From Thermohalobaculum sp039185235 (GTDB lineage Bacteria; Pseudomonadota; Alphaproteobacteria; Rhodobacterales; Rhodobacteraceae), in NCBI GenBank assembly GCA_039185235.1, contig JBCDAS010000004.1:1-41084 (forward strand): a DNA stretch of 41,084 bases, read 5' to 3'. Below are positions 15,286 through 24,139 of the stretch, piece by piece (within the stretch, counting starts at the first letter, position 1; each line of letters opens with the position of its first letter). The notes beneath the pieces are model-generated. The model searched no databases and had not been told where the DNA came from. It saw nothing but the letters and a program-made list of their open reading frames with translations. A program made the translations under genes and the position numbers.

Positions 15286-15957
15286 CGCGAGCGCGGTGCT
15301 CTCTGCCTCGATCCACGCCTCGATCTCGGACATCTGCGCGGCGCGGCCTTCAGCGATAATCGGCGCGCCGAAACGAAGGGTCACTGTGCCAGGGCCACAG
15401 ATCCGCCCGCCCTTTCGCCAAAAGAGCCCGGCATTGGTTGCCGCTGGGATGACCTGACGCCCTGTCGCCTCGGCCAGCCGAGCGATGCCGCGGCGATAGG
15501 GAGCGGTCTCGCCGGGAGCAACGCGGGTGCCTTGGGGATAGACCACGATTTGGCCCGGCGCGTCTTGGAACGCGGTGACCACGGCCTCGGCCGCGCCATA
15601 ACGGGGGGTGCGGTCGATCGGAACCGCGCCAGTGCGCTTGGCATAAAGGCCGAAGACGGGCATCCACATCAGCTCGCGCTTCATCACGAAGCGCGCACGC
15701 GGCAAGGCCTCGTAGAGGATCAACACATCCAGCATGGATTGGTGTTTCGCGGCGATCAGGATGTCACCCTCGGGCACAGGCCCTTCGATCGAGAGGTCGA
15801 TGCCAAAGCCCCGGCGCAGCAGGGCAAAGACGATCCGGCACCAGGTCTTTTGCCAGGCGCGGGTCCAATCCTCGCGCCAAAGCACGATCGGCGCGCCGAA
15901 GACACCCATAACGCCCATGATCCCATAGATCATAAGGGCGAAGACGTAGGACTTCAT
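15271..15957 (-). CDS. plsC: 1-acyl-sn-glycerol-3-phosphate acyltransferase
   Basis: A 228-residue PlsC-type membrane enzyme making phosphatidic acid from lysophosphatidic acid. An N-terminal hydrophobic helix (VFALMIYGIMGVMGVF) is followed by the catalytic HX4D motif in AAKHQSMLD, the substrate motif YAKRTGAVPIDR, and IVVYPQGTR, then VIPAATNAG. The start ATG directly abuts the ftsX stop, so it is the last gene of the ftsE-ftsX-plsC operon. The 3' end overlaps that of accA on the other strand. Confidence 0.9.
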   Translation of the reverse strand: MKSYVFALMIYGIMGVMGVFGAPIVLWREDWTRAWQKTWCRIVFALLRRGFGIDLSIEGPVPEGDILIAAKHQSMLDVLILYEALPRARFVMKRELMWMPVFGLYAKRTGAVPIDRTPRYGAAEAVVTAFQDAPGQIVVYPQGTRVAPGETAPYRRGIARLAEATGRQVIPAATNAGLFWRKGGRICGPGTVTLRFGAPIIAEGRAAQMSEIEAWIEAESTALASKRL

Positions 15958-16842
15958 TCAGATCATCCGATTGAGCGCGGTGCGCACCGCAAACCAAGCG
16001 GCGGCAAGGGCGATCGCCGTGGTGGCGACCGGGACCAGCACCAGGAGGAGCAGGCTGGTGATGGGGCCCGGGGCGAGCGTCAAGCCGACCCCGCCTGCCG
16101 AACTCAGATCCGGAAGCGCAGTCAGCGCAAGGACGCCCAGCGCAGCACCTGCCATCCCGCCCGCCAGACCACGCAGCGCAATCCGCGCGATGAAGGCCTG
16201 GGCGATGAAGCCATCGCTCGCGCCAATCAAGCGCACGACCCGGACGATATCGCGATTGCCCGCCAGCGAGGCCTGCGCCGCCAATGCCAGCATGCCCGCA
16301 GCCGTGAGCACGACCAGGCTCGTCGCAGCCCAGGCAAGCAGGGAGAGAGCACTCGCCGCATCGATCAGGGGACCGCGCCAGACCTGATGATCGTCATAGC
16401 GCGCACCCAGTGCGGTCTGCTCCAGCCGGGCCTGGAGCCGCGTCACATCGGGGCCGGGGTCCCGGCGTTCGACCTCGATCAGACGCGGCATCGGCAGAAG
16501 GTCTGTCGGCAGGTTATCGCCCAACCACGGGGCCATCAGTTCGGCCAATTCGGTCTCGCTCAGGACCCGAACCTTGCCGATCCCGGGCGTCGTCTCCAGC
16601 GTCTCGACCGCGCGGGCGACGCGTGTCTCGATCACCTCGGCCTCTGCTTGGACCGAGACAGTGGCGAGCCCTTCGAAATCCGCCTCCCAAGTCGCCGCCA
16701 ACCGGCCTGCGGCGATCCCGGCGGCCAGGCAGATGATCGCAAGAAAGCCCATCGCCACCGCGGTCATGATCGTAATCCATGCCGACCAGCCACGGGTGGG
16801 TACGATCGGCGGGCCTTCGTCAGAGCGTAGGAAGCGGATCAC
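15958..16842 (-). CDS. ftsX: Cell division protein FtsX
   Basis: A 294-residue permease-like partner of FtsE. There is a first membrane helix after about 25 residues (WITIMTAVAMGFLAIICLAAGIAA), a periplasmic loop of about 100 residues, and three further helices in the second half (LLAWAATSLVVLTAAGMLALA, LAGGMAGAALGVLAL and the C-terminal TSLLLLVLVPVATTAIAL), the FtsX topology. FtsEX regulates peptidoglycan hydrolases at the septum. Its start overlaps the ftsE stop by four bases (ATGA). Confidence 0.85.
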   Translation of the reverse strand: MIRFLRSDEGPPIVPTRGWSAWITIMTAVAMGFLAIICLAAGIAAGRLAATWEADFEGLATVSVQAEAEVIETRVARAVETLETTPGIGKVRVLSETELAELMAPWLGDNLPTDLLPMPRLIEVERRDPGPDVTRLQARLEQTALGARYDDHQVWRGPLIDAASALSLLAWAATSLVVLTAAGMLALAAQASLAGNRDIVRVVRLIGASDGFIAQAFIARIALRGLAGGMAGAALGVLALTALPDLSSAGGVGLTLAPGPITSLLLLVLVPVATTAIALAAAWFAVRTALNRMI

Positions 16843-17516
16843 AGGTCGCTCCCACTCTGGCTCAACTGCCCATCGGCCAGCCGATAGATCCGGGCATTCA
16901 CTTGACCCTTTGCGCTGCGGATCAGGCTGAGATCATGGGTTGCGATCAGGACCGTTTTGCCCAGCCGGTTCAGCTCGATCAGCAACCGCAACAGCCGCGC
17001 GCCCATCTCGGGATCCACATTCCCCGTTGGCTCGTCGGCGAGAATCAGATCTGGCGCGTTCACCACGGCCCGGGCGATCGCCGTGCGTTGCTTCTCACCC
17101 GCCGAGATCTGCTGCGGCAGCGCGTCCATGCGATGGCCGAGGCCGACCCATTTCACCAATTGCTCCATATCTTCGCGATACTCGTCGAACCGCTTGCCAT
17201 CGATCCTAAGCGGGAGGGCGATGTTTTCCATCACCGTGAGATGGTTCAAAAGCGCGAAGTCTTGGAACACGATGCCAATTCTGCGCCTCAAATCGACGAT
17301 TCCGGCCTCATCCAACGTATCAGGATGATAGCCGAGGATCTGCAACTCTCCGGACCAAGGAAAATGCTCGACATACAGCATCTTCATCAATGTCGTCTTT
17401 CCGGTGCCCGAAGGCCCTGTCAGGAAGGCAAACGTGCCCTGCGGGATCTCGGCACTGATCCCGGCGAGCGTCTCACGCCCCTGGTAGCCAAATCGGACAT
17501 CGGTCAAGGAAATCAT
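16839..17516 (-). CDS. ftsE: Cell division ATP-binding protein FtsE
   Basis: A 225-residue ABC ATPase. Walker A is GPSGTGKT (about residues 34-41), the Q-loop is in GIVFQDFALL, the signature is SAGEKQRTAIARA, Walker B is LILADEPTGNVDP, and the switch His is in TVLIATHDL. The FtsE-type signature SAGE (not SGGQ) and coupling to ftsX support the name. First gene of ftsE-ftsX-plsC on this strand. Its upstream 180 bases are shared with the divergent zinc-ribbon gene. Confidence 0.93.
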   Translation of the reverse strand: MISLTDVRFGYQGRETLAGISAEIPQGTFAFLTGPSGTGKTTLMKMLYVEHFPWSGELQILGYHPDTLDEAGIVDLRRRIGIVFQDFALLNHLTVMENIALPLRIDGKRFDEYREDMEQLVKWVGLGHRMDALPQQISAGEKQRTAIARAVVNAPDLILADEPTGNVDPEMGARLLRLLIELNRLGKTVLIATHDLSLIRSAKGQVNARIYRLADGQLSQSGSDL

Positions 17517-17626
17517 GGCGCCGCTACCCTGAATCCAAGCGGGCGTTTTGGCAACCGCAAAGCTGGGAGACTTTGGTTAAGCGCCTTTATTCAAAGCGTT
17601 TGTGGCGGAAGTTAATACGCTTTGTC

Positions 17627-17655
17627 TTGGTTGTTTACGAAATCCCTCTTATAAC
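17627..17655 (+). promoter_or_regulatory. Probable promoter of the zinc-ribbon protein gene
   Basis: TTGGTT (17627-17632), 17 bases, TATAAC (17650-17655). The -10 box is close to consensus. It lies about 40 bases before the gene start in the intergenic region shared with ftsE, which is also locally AT-rich. Confidence 0.55.
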
Positions 17656-17696
17656 AACCATGGTTTGGGGAAGCTGATAGGACAGGATTAAGCGAG

Positions 17697-18671
17697 ATGG
17701 CTCAGATCTCATGCCCAACGTGCGATGCCAGCTACACGGTGCCTGATAGTGCCATTGGCACCAAGGGGCGGCGGGTTTCCTGCGCAAAATGCGGTTTTGA
17801 ATGGCATGCGATGTTGCCAGAGCCTGAGCCGCTGGTCCTGGATGAGTTGATCGAGGCACCGGACCCAGCGCCAAAGCCAAGTGCACCGACACCGGCCCCT
17901 GAGGCCGCTGCGCCACCTCCGCCGCCTCCGCCCCCGCAACCTGCCGCAGCCCAACCGCAGGAGCAGTTGCGCGAGGATCGGGCGCGTCAATTGGCCGAGA
18001 TCCGCCAAATCGTTGACGAAGTGCAGCAAGACCCGTCCCAGCCTCAGATGGACCAAGTGCTGCCCAGCGCACCACCAGGATCCGGGATCCCTTTCCCGGA
18101 AGCAACGACCACACCCGCAGCGGAGGCACCGTCGAAAGAGCCGCGCTCGTTCATGAAATCCCTCGCGGATCGGATGAACAGTAAGAGCAAGCAGGAACCT
18201 AAAGCGGCCGCACCTCAGCCGATGCCGGCGGCGCCGCCGCAACCGGCGCCTGCACCGCCGCCGCCCGCACCCAGGCCCGCTCCGGCCCCAAGCCAGTTCG
18301 AATCCGATGACCTGCGCGAGCGGATCGCCCAACGCGGTGTTGATCAAAAAGTGGGGGCCACAAAAGTTACCGAGCGCAGCCGGCGTAAGATGCTCAAGAA
18401 GCACACGCGCAAAGCGGCTAAGAAGGCGGCATCGGACAAGCGGGGAACGGGCGCCTTTGCGACCGGGTTCCTGTTGGTGCTGATTGTTGGCTCGGTCCTG
18501 TCATCGCTCTACCTGCTCGCGCCGCAGATCAGCGCTCAGGTGCCTGAGGCTGAACCGATCCTGAACAACTACATTGCAAAGGTTGATGAAGCCCGCGCCG
18601 GTGCTTATGGCCTGGTTGAAGACTTCATGACCAAGGTTGAGCCGGTGATCAGCGAGGGAGAGGAAGGCTAA
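17697..18671 (+). CDS. MJ0042-type zinc-ribbon membrane protein with proline-rich linker
   Basis: A 324-residue protein of unknown function. Residues 1-36 form a zinc ribbon (two CxxC pairs: CPTC and CAKC, the MJ0042 pattern, ending FEW). Residues 50-95 and 180-210 are Pro/Ala-rich, low in structure. A Lys/Arg-rich stretch (RSRRKMLKKHTRKAAKK) precedes a single membrane helix (about residues 255-275, GFLLVLIVGSVLSSLYLLA), leaving a short C-terminal segment that is probably periplasmic. The arrangement places a cytoplasmic zinc ribbon on a long flexible arm. Divergent to ftsEX and convergent with the DUF4175 gene 15 bases away. A role at the septum is only a guess from neighbours. Confidence 0.75.
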   Translation: MAQISCPTCDASYTVPDSAIGTKGRRVSCAKCGFEWHAMLPEPEPLVLDELIEAPDPAPKPSAPTPAPEAAAPPPPPPPPQPAAAQPQEQLREDRARQLAEIRQIVDEVQQDPSQPQMDQVLPSAPPGSGIPFPEATTTPAAEAPSKEPRSFMKSLADRMNSKSKQEPKAAAPQPMPAAPPQPAPAPPPPAPRPAPAPSQFESDDLRERIAQRGVDQKVGATKVTERSRRKMLKKHTRKAAKKAASDKRGTGAFATGFLLVLIVGSVLSSLYLLAPQISAQVPEAEPILNNYIAKVDEARAGAYGLVEDFMTKVEPVISEGEEG

Positions 18672-18686
18672 AACCCGCAACGGGCC

Positions 18687-21251
18687 TCAGAACTTCTCGA
18701 GTAAGCGGTCGTAGTAGTCGAGCTCCAATTCGGGGCGGTGCGGTTCGGCTGAGCGCTCCCTCAACTCCTCCAGCAATTCCCGGGCCCGGTCGAGCTGTGA
18801 TTGGTTGGGCACATCGACACTGTTGCCACGATCCAGGCCATTGCCGGAATTGGAACGGCTGAACGGGTCGGTCTCGCCCAATTGCCGATCATCGCCATCG
18901 CTGCCTTGCCCATCGGCGCCGACATCTCCCTGGCCGTTTTGGATCTGCTCGGCCAGCGCTTGGGCGCCTTCGCTGAGACGGTCGAGCGCCTCCATCTGGT
19001 CTTGCACGGCATCCGAATTGTCACCGCCTTGAAGCGCGTCGCGGGCATTGCCCATGGCCTCACCTGCCTCGCCCAGGGCACGGCTGGCGCCATCGCCGCC
19101 GGGAAGCTGCCGGCGCAGTTCCTCCAGGGCTTGGCGCAGCGATTCTTGATCGCCCGCCAGGCCGCCTTCACCCGGGCCACCAGGTTCTTCGCCACGGCCA
19201 AGATTATCGCCCTGACCCGAGCCGCTCTGGCCTTGCTGGCCTTCACCCGGGTCACCGCTCTCATTGCGGTTGCCTTGGCCTTGCTGACCCTGTTGTTGGC
19301 GGCGCTGTTGGCGAAGCTCGTCAAAGGTGCGGTCTGCCAGATCGCGCTGGCGCTGGATCATGTCTTGCAGCTCTTGCAGCGCCTGTTGGCCGGGGCCGCC
19401 CTGCTGCTGCTGCTGACTGCCAGCCTGAAGGTTCTCGAGCATCCGGCTGAGCTCACTCAGCATGTCGCGGGCCTGATCGCGCAGGCCAGATTCGGCGCGG
19501 CGCTGCATCTCGTTGAGCATCTCATCGAGATCTTGCTGGCTGAGCTCTTGGCCTTGTTGGCCTTGCTGGCGCTGTTGCGCCTGGGGGTTCTCCTGCATTT
19601 GGCGGGCGAGCTCTTGGATATATTCGTTCATAGCCTGGCGGAGCTCTTCAATCGCCTGGCGGACTTCTTCATCCGTGCCGTTCTCAAGCGCGTCCCGCAG
19701 GCGCTGTTCGGCGGCGCGCAGCCGCTCCAGAGCATCCGAGAGATTGCCGTCTTCTAGCGAAAGCGCGATGTCCCAGAGCAGATCGACCAGTTCGGGGGCC
19801 GCTTCCGGTACCCGCTCCTCGACGCCTGCTTTGGCGAGGCGGCGCACGACCATCCGGGTGCCCATATAGGGCCCGTGGCGGTCTTTGAAGATCGCCTCTG
19901 GGCGTTTTGTGACCGATTGGATCACGTCGAGGATGCGGAATGCCTCGCTGAAATCGAGGGCAAGTTCGCGGCGCTGTTCGACTAGGCTGGCCGCCAGCGG
20001 GTCCGAGAACCGCCGCCCTGGGAGGCGGATTTTGCGCGGCTCGGTCGCTGTGATCTGGCCCGCGCCATCTTCGGCATAGAGCGTGATCTCAACCTCGGCC
20101 CCCGCCCAAGGGTGCTCGGTGAGGTCCTCGATCGTGCTCTCGGCCACTTCGCGGGCATCGCGGGAGATCGGCAGCGGCAGTGCAAATTCGATCGTGTCGA
20201 GATCGAGGCCCTTGCCGCGGTTCTCCTCCACAGGATCGATCTCGGCCCAGGCGGAGACGACGCCATAATCATCCTTGGCAGTGAAGCTGACCTCCAGCGC
20301 CCGGGTCGCGGTGGCGCCCGGATTGCTGGCAAAATCAATCTCAGGCGGGGCATCGGGTATCGCTTCGATGGTCCAAGAGGCCATCTCAGCTTCGCCATTC
20401 AAGACCCGGATCGGGCCCGAGGACGTCAGCTCGGTGACCGCTTCGGCCAGGCCGCCGCCCAAGGGCGCAAACCCGCCAAGGCCCGCGAGACCCGGCGCAT
20501 CGAGCACAGGCGTGTCATCGAGATCGGTGACCCGAATTGTGATCTCCGACCCAACCGGAAGTTGGACGATCTGGCCGACAATTTGCGACGTCAGGTAGAC
20601 CGTCTCGTGATCGGTATAGCTTGGCGGTACGGCCCAAGCCTCGACCACCGGATTGCGGATGATCTCGGGCACGGCCGGGGTCAGTGGTTTTGGCGTGGTG
20701 GCGGAGGCGATGGCAGTGCCGACGCCATCCTCGCTGGCCATGAAAGCCGCAATCAACAGAGCGGGCGCAAAGAGTCTCAGCGCCCAGCGGTCGCGGCCCG
20801 AGAGCCTCAGGTCCGGCGCCTTGGCGCGCAGCGCCAGCGACGCTTCCTCGGCCCGGCGTTGATGGGCGTGCCAGATCACCTCGGAGGCGAGCATCCCACG
20901 GCCCGCGGCCAGCGTGTCTGTGAGCGTGGCAAGCGGGCGATCCGGCCTCTCGCGATCAAGCCGAGCCATGGCGTCGCGCCGATCAGGCCGGCGGAACTGC
21001 CAGGCGCCGAGCCCAAATGTCGCCAGAGCAGCCAGTGCGAAGAGACCCAAGAGCACCCGGTGGCCAATCGGGCCAATCATCTCAAAGGCGCCAAACAGGG
21101 CCGTGGCCAAAAACAGGGTGACCACAGTGAAGAGAGGCCAGAATGCAGCCGCAACACGCTCAGCCCAAATCGCCAGACCACTCAGCTGGATCCGGCGGCG
21201 CAACCGCCGCCCATGTCCGCGAATTTTGCCTTTGAAGGAAAACTGGGTCAT
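18687..21251 (-). CDS. TIGR02302/DUF4175 family membrane protein
   Basis: An 854-residue protein. The N-terminus is Arg-rich, then two membrane helices (about 35-55 and 63-83) and a third near residue 165. A long middle part follows (beta-rich, ELSFTAKDDYGVVSAWAEI), then a C-terminal coiled-coil and Gln/Gly-rich region with QQQQ-type runs (about residues 570-760) and the ending LELDYYDRLLEKF. This is the layout of the TIGR02302 family found across alphaproteobacteria, whose function is unknown; a cell-envelope role is likely. The Gln-rich part is low complexity and reads as long false ORFs on the other strand. GGAG precedes the start. It is the last gene after argH-lptM-lysA. Confidence 0.8.
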   Translation of the reverse strand: MTQFSFKGKIRGHGRRLRRRIQLSGLAIWAERVAAAFWPLFTVVTLFLATALFGAFEMIGPIGHRVLLGLFALAALATFGLGAWQFRRPDRRDAMARLDRERPDRPLATLTDTLAAGRGMLASEVIWHAHQRRAEEASLALRAKAPDLRLSGRDRWALRLFAPALLIAAFMASEDGVGTAIASATTPKPLTPAVPEIIRNPVVEAWAVPPSYTDHETVYLTSQIVGQIVQLPVGSEITIRVTDLDDTPVLDAPGLAGLGGFAPLGGGLAEAVTELTSSGPIRVLNGEAEMASWTIEAIPDAPPEIDFASNPGATATRALEVSFTAKDDYGVVSAWAEIDPVEENRGKGLDLDTIEFALPLPISRDAREVAESTIEDLTEHPWAGAEVEITLYAEDGAGQITATEPRKIRLPGRRFSDPLAASLVEQRRELALDFSEAFRILDVIQSVTKRPEAIFKDRHGPYMGTRMVVRRLAKAGVEERVPEAAPELVDLLWDIALSLEDGNLSDALERLRAAEQRLRDALENGTDEEVRQAIEELRQAMNEYIQELARQMQENPQAQQRQQGQQGQELSQQDLDEMLNEMQRRAESGLRDQARDMLSELSRMLENLQAGSQQQQQGGPGQQALQELQDMIQRQRDLADRTFDELRQQRRQQQGQQGQGNRNESGDPGEGQQGQSGSGQGDNLGRGEEPGGPGEGGLAGDQESLRQALEELRRQLPGGDGASRALGEAGEAMGNARDALQGGDNSDAVQDQMEALDRLSEGAQALAEQIQNGQGDVGADGQGSDGDDRQLGETDPFSRSNSGNGLDRGNSVDVPNQSQLDRARELLEELRERSAEPHRPELELDYYDRLLEKF

Positions 21252-21288
21252 CCCGCTCCACGTTTTGGTGCGGGTGATTCCCGCGCCG

Positions 21289-22554
21289 CTAGTCTAACCA
21301 CTCAGGCACGCTATCACGTGCGATCATTTCAGCATATGTGGGCCTTTTCCGTATCACAGCAAATTGCGCGCCATTTACAAGCACTTCTGGGATCAGAGGC
21401 CGGGAATTATACTCCGAGGCCATCACAGCGCCATAGGCGCCTGCCGAGCGGAAGGCGACCAGATCACCCGCCACCAGGCGGGCCATCTCGCGTTGGCGGG
21501 CGAAAGTATCGCCGGTCTCGCAGACGGGACCCACGATATCGACCGGGCCGACGGGTGTGTCGGGTGCAGGCTCTTTGACCGGGATCACATCGTGCCAGGC
21601 CTCGTACATGGCAGGCCGGATCAGGTCATTCATGGCCGCATCCAGCACCAGGAAGTCGCGGCCCTCTTCCTTGCGGTAGATCACTTCCGAGATCAGGAGC
21701 CCCGCATTGCCCGCGATCAGGCGCCCCGGCTCGATCTCGATCTCACAGCCCAGATGGCCGACGGTTTCCTGGATCACGCGGCCATAGTCGAAGGGCAGCG
21801 GCGGTGCCTCGTTGGTCTGCTGGTAGGGGATGCCGAGCCCGCCGCCGAGATCGAGGCGCTGAATGTCGTGCCCATCGGCGCGGAGCGTCTCGGTCAGCTC
21901 GGCGATCTTGAGGAAGGCGTCGCGATAGGGCTGCAACTCGGTCAACTGGCTGCCGATATGGACATCGACGCCCTTGATCTCGATCCCCTCCATCTCGCCC
22001 GCCTTGGCATAGATCTCGCGCGCCCGGTGCAGGCCCACGCCGAACTTGTTCTCGGCCTTGCCGGTCGAGATTTTCGCGTGGGTCTTGGCGTCCACATCCG
22101 GGTTGATGCGGATTGTGATCGGTGCGCGTTTGCCCAAGGTGCGGGCGACTTTGTCGAGGCGTTCAAGCTCCGGCTCGCTCTCCACATTGAACTGGCGGAT
22201 GCCGAGGTCGATTGCGCGGAACATCTCGGCCTCGGTCTTACCAACGCCCGAGAAGACGATCTTCTCAGGGCCGACCCCGGCCGCGAGGGCACGCTCAAGC
22301 TCGCCGCCCGAGACGACATCCGCCCCCGCGCCCAGCCGGGCCAAGGTCGCGATCACAGCGAGGTTCGAATTCGCCTTCATCGCATAGCAGATCAAATGCG
22401 GCATGCCCGCGAGCGCTTCTTCAAAGACCCGGTAATGGCGCTCCAAGGTTGCGGTCGAGTAGACATAGAACGGCGTGCCGACCGCTGCTGCGATCTCAGC
22501 AATCGCCACGTCTTCGGCATAGAGCCGCCCGGCCTTGTAGGTAAAATGATCCAT
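21289..22554 (-). CDS. lysA: Diaminopimelate decarboxylase
   Basis: A 421-residue fold type III PLP enzyme converting meso-diaminopimelate to L-lysine. The Schiff-base Lys is in CYAMKANSN (about residue 60). Further marks are DVVSGGELERAL, the His stacking on PLP in VDVHIGSQL, the phosphate-binding DLGGGLG, EPGRLIAGNAG, and the C-terminal GPVCETGDTF with the catalytic Cys of the neighbouring subunit. Eight bases separate its start from the lptM stop. The order argH-lptM-lysA links it to the lysine and arginine biosynthesis group. Confidence 0.96.
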   Translation of the reverse strand: MDHFTYKAGRLYAEDVAIAEIAAAVGTPFYVYSTATLERHYRVFEEALAGMPHLICYAMKANSNLAVIATLARLGAGADVVSGGELERALAAGVGPEKIVFSGVGKTEAEMFRAIDLGIRQFNVESEPELERLDKVARTLGKRAPITIRINPDVDAKTHAKISTGKAENKFGVGLHRAREIYAKAGEMEGIEIKGVDVHIGSQLTELQPYRDAFLKIAELTETLRADGHDIQRLDLGGGLGIPYQQTNEAPPLPFDYGRVIQETVGHLGCEIEIEPGRLIAGNAGLLISEVIYRKEEGRDFLVLDAAMNDLIRPAMYEAWHDVIPVKEPAPDTPVGPVDIVGPVCETGDTFARQREMARLVAGDLVAFRSAGAYGAVMASEYNSRPLIPEVLVNGAQFAVIRKRPTYAEMIARDSVPEWLD

Positions 22555-22562
22555 CTCTCAGA

Positions 22563-22676
22563 TTATTCTGCCGGGGCTTCGGTTTTGGCCGTATCTTGCG
22601 GCGGGATCGGGTCGCCCTTCTTGCCACAGGCGGCGATGGCCAAGGTGATCGCAAGCACAGCACAGATCCGGATCAT
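22563..22676 (-). CDS. lptM: LptM-like small lipoprotein
   Basis: A 37-residue gene. The protein begins with a lipoprotein signal (MIRICAVLAITLAIAAC, lipobox LAIAAC with Cys17) followed by GKKGDPIPP, the conserved start of the mature LptM/YifL family (C-G-x-K-G-x-x-x-x-P-P), and a short acidic tail. In Escherichia coli, LptM helps mature the LptDE LPS translocon in the outer membrane; this function is transferred by family. Position between argH and lysA matches the usual yifL-lysA neighbourhood. The ATG overlaps the argH stop by four bases (ATGA) and the stop is eight bases before lysA, so it is translationally coupled. Confidence 0.88.
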   Translation of the reverse strand: MIRICAVLAITLAIAACGKKGDPIPPQDTAKTEAPAE

Positions 22677-24100
22677 GACAGCTCCTCCCGCCAGCGTTGC
22701 ACTTCCGCGCGGACATTCTGGGGCGCGGTGCCGCCGAGGCTGGTGCGGCTCTGGGTCGAGGCCTCGACGCTGAGAACGTCGAAGATGGCCTGGGTGATCT
22801 TCGGTTCAACCGCCTGCATGGCCTCCAGCGGCAAATCGGCCAGATCGAGGCCCTGTTCATCGGCCAATTGCACAATCCGGCCCGTCACATGGTGGGCATC
22901 GCGAAACGGCATCCCGAGCACGCGCACCAGCCAGTCGGCGAGATCGGTCGCGGTCGAGAACCCGGCCCCGGCAGCAGCCCTCAGACGCTCGGCATTGGGC
23001 ACCATGTCCGCGACCATCCCCGCCATCGCAGCAAGCGCCAGCGCGAGGCTGTCGGCGGCGTCGAACAGGGGCTCCTTGTCCTCCTGCATGTCTTTGGAGA
23101 AGGTGAGCGGCAGGCCCTTCATGGTCATGGTCAGCGCGACATTGGCGCCCAGGATCCGCCCGACCTTGGCCCGGATCAACTCGGCCGCGTCCGGGTTCTT
23201 CTTCTGCGGCATGATCGAGGAGCCGGTGGTGAATTTGTCGGAGAGCTCGACAAAGCGGAATTGGGCGGAGGACCAGATCACCAGCTCTTCAGCCAGGCGG
23301 CTCATATGGGTGGCGCAGATGGTGGCGGCACCGAGGAACTCCATGACGAAATCCCGGTCCGAGACCGAATCCATCGAATTCCGCGTGGGCCCGTCAAACC
23401 CGAGTGCCGCTGCCGTCATTTCCCGATCGATCGGAAAGCTGGTCCCTGCCAGGGCTGCCGCGCCCAAAGGGCATTGGTTGAGCCGCGCGCGGGCATCTGC
23501 GAGGCGGGCCCGGTCGCGCCCAAACATCTCGGCATAGGCGAGCATATGATGGCCCCAAGTGACCGGCTGGGCGGCCTGCAGATGGGTAAAGCCGGGCATG
23601 ACCATCTCCGCGCCCCGCTCCGCTTGATCAACCAGCGCCGTGATCAGGGCGGCGAGCATCGCGTCCGCCTCATCGATGGTCTTGCGCACCCAGAGCTTGC
23701 AATCGGTCGCCACCTGGTCATTGCGCGACCGGCCAGTATGGAGCCGTCCGCCTGCGTCGCCGATGATTTCCTTCAACCGCGCTTCCACATTCATGTGGAT
23801 GTCCTCAAGTGCCGCTGAGAATTGGAAGTCTCCACGCTCGATCTCGCCCTGGATCTGTACCAGGCCACGGTCGATCTCGGCGGCATCTTCAGCAGAGATG
23901 ATCCCTTGGGCCGCCAGCATCGCCGCATGCGCCCGGCTGCCCGCAATATCCTCGGCATAGAAGCGCTGGTCGAAATCGATCGAGGCATTGATCGCCTCCA
24001 TCACCGCATCGGGGCCGGATTGAAACCGACCTCCCCACATCGTGTTCGCCTTCTTGGTCGCAGGGGGGTGCGCGCCCGGGGTATGAGGCTTATTGTTCAT
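22673..24100 (-). CDS. argH: Argininosuccinate lyase
   Basis: A 475-residue fumarase/aspartase-superfamily enzyme, last step of arginine synthesis. Seen: MWGGRFQSG near the start, DIHMNVEARL, the HTGRSRNDQVATD motif, PGFTHLQAAQPV with the catalytic His, and the flexible signature GSSIMPQKKNPD with the catalytic Ser. The start at 24100 (MNNKPHTP) has AAAGAG nine bases upstream; an ATG at 24109 is also possible. The much longer frame running further upstream is not real, as it crosses tlpA. Divergent from tlpA with only about 40 bases between starts. Confidence 0.95.
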   Translation of the reverse strand: MNNKPHTPGAHPPATKKANTMWGGRFQSGPDAVMEAINASIDFDQRFYAEDIAGSRAHAAMLAAQGIISAEDAAEIDRGLVQIQGEIERGDFQFSAALEDIHMNVEARLKEIIGDAGGRLHTGRSRNDQVATDCKLWVRKTIDEADAMLAALITALVDQAERGAEMVMPGFTHLQAAQPVTWGHHMLAYAEMFGRDRARLADARARLNQCPLGAAALAGTSFPIDREMTAAALGFDGPTRNSMDSVSDRDFVMEFLGAATICATHMSRLAEELVIWSSAQFRFVELSDKFTTGSSIMPQKKNPDAAELIRAKVGRILGANVALTMTMKGLPLTFSKDMQEDKEPLFDAADSLALALAAMAGMVADMVPNAERLRAAAGAGFSTATDLADWLVRVLGMPFRDAHHVTGRIVQLADEQGLDLADLPLEAMQAVEPKITQAIFDVLSVEASTQSRTSLGGTAPQNVRAEVQRWREELS

Positions 24101-24139
24101 CTCGGACATCTCTTTAACGAGCGGAGTGAGAGAGGAAAC

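Noticed and set aside
15532..16830. 432-codon open frame on the plus strand across plsC and ftsX
   Set aside because: It is antisense to two clear genes, has low-complexity composition and no ribosome site or recognisable motif.
17570..17620. CtrA-type site (TTAA-N7-TTAA) between ftsE and the zinc-ribbon gene
   Set aside because: TTAA at the left half is followed at the right spacing by TATT, with two mismatches. Not convincing.
17880..18300. Proline/alanine runs of the zinc-ribbon protein as a DNA repeat or frameshift sign
   Set aside because: The frame is continuous, flanked by a zinc ribbon and a membrane helix. Runs are an ordinary flexible linker.
19100..19660. Possible tandem DNA repeat in the DUF4175 gene
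   Set aside because: The Gln/Gly-rich protein segment gives repetitive codons, but no regular repeat unit exists at DNA level.
20112..21578. 488-codon open frame on the plus strand over the DUF4175 and lysA genes
   Set aside because: It is a shadow of codon bias on the opposite strand and crosses two coding regions.
21364..22773. 469-codon open frame on the plus strand over lysA
   Set aside because: It is antisense to lysA, lptM and part of argH, with no homology-like segments.
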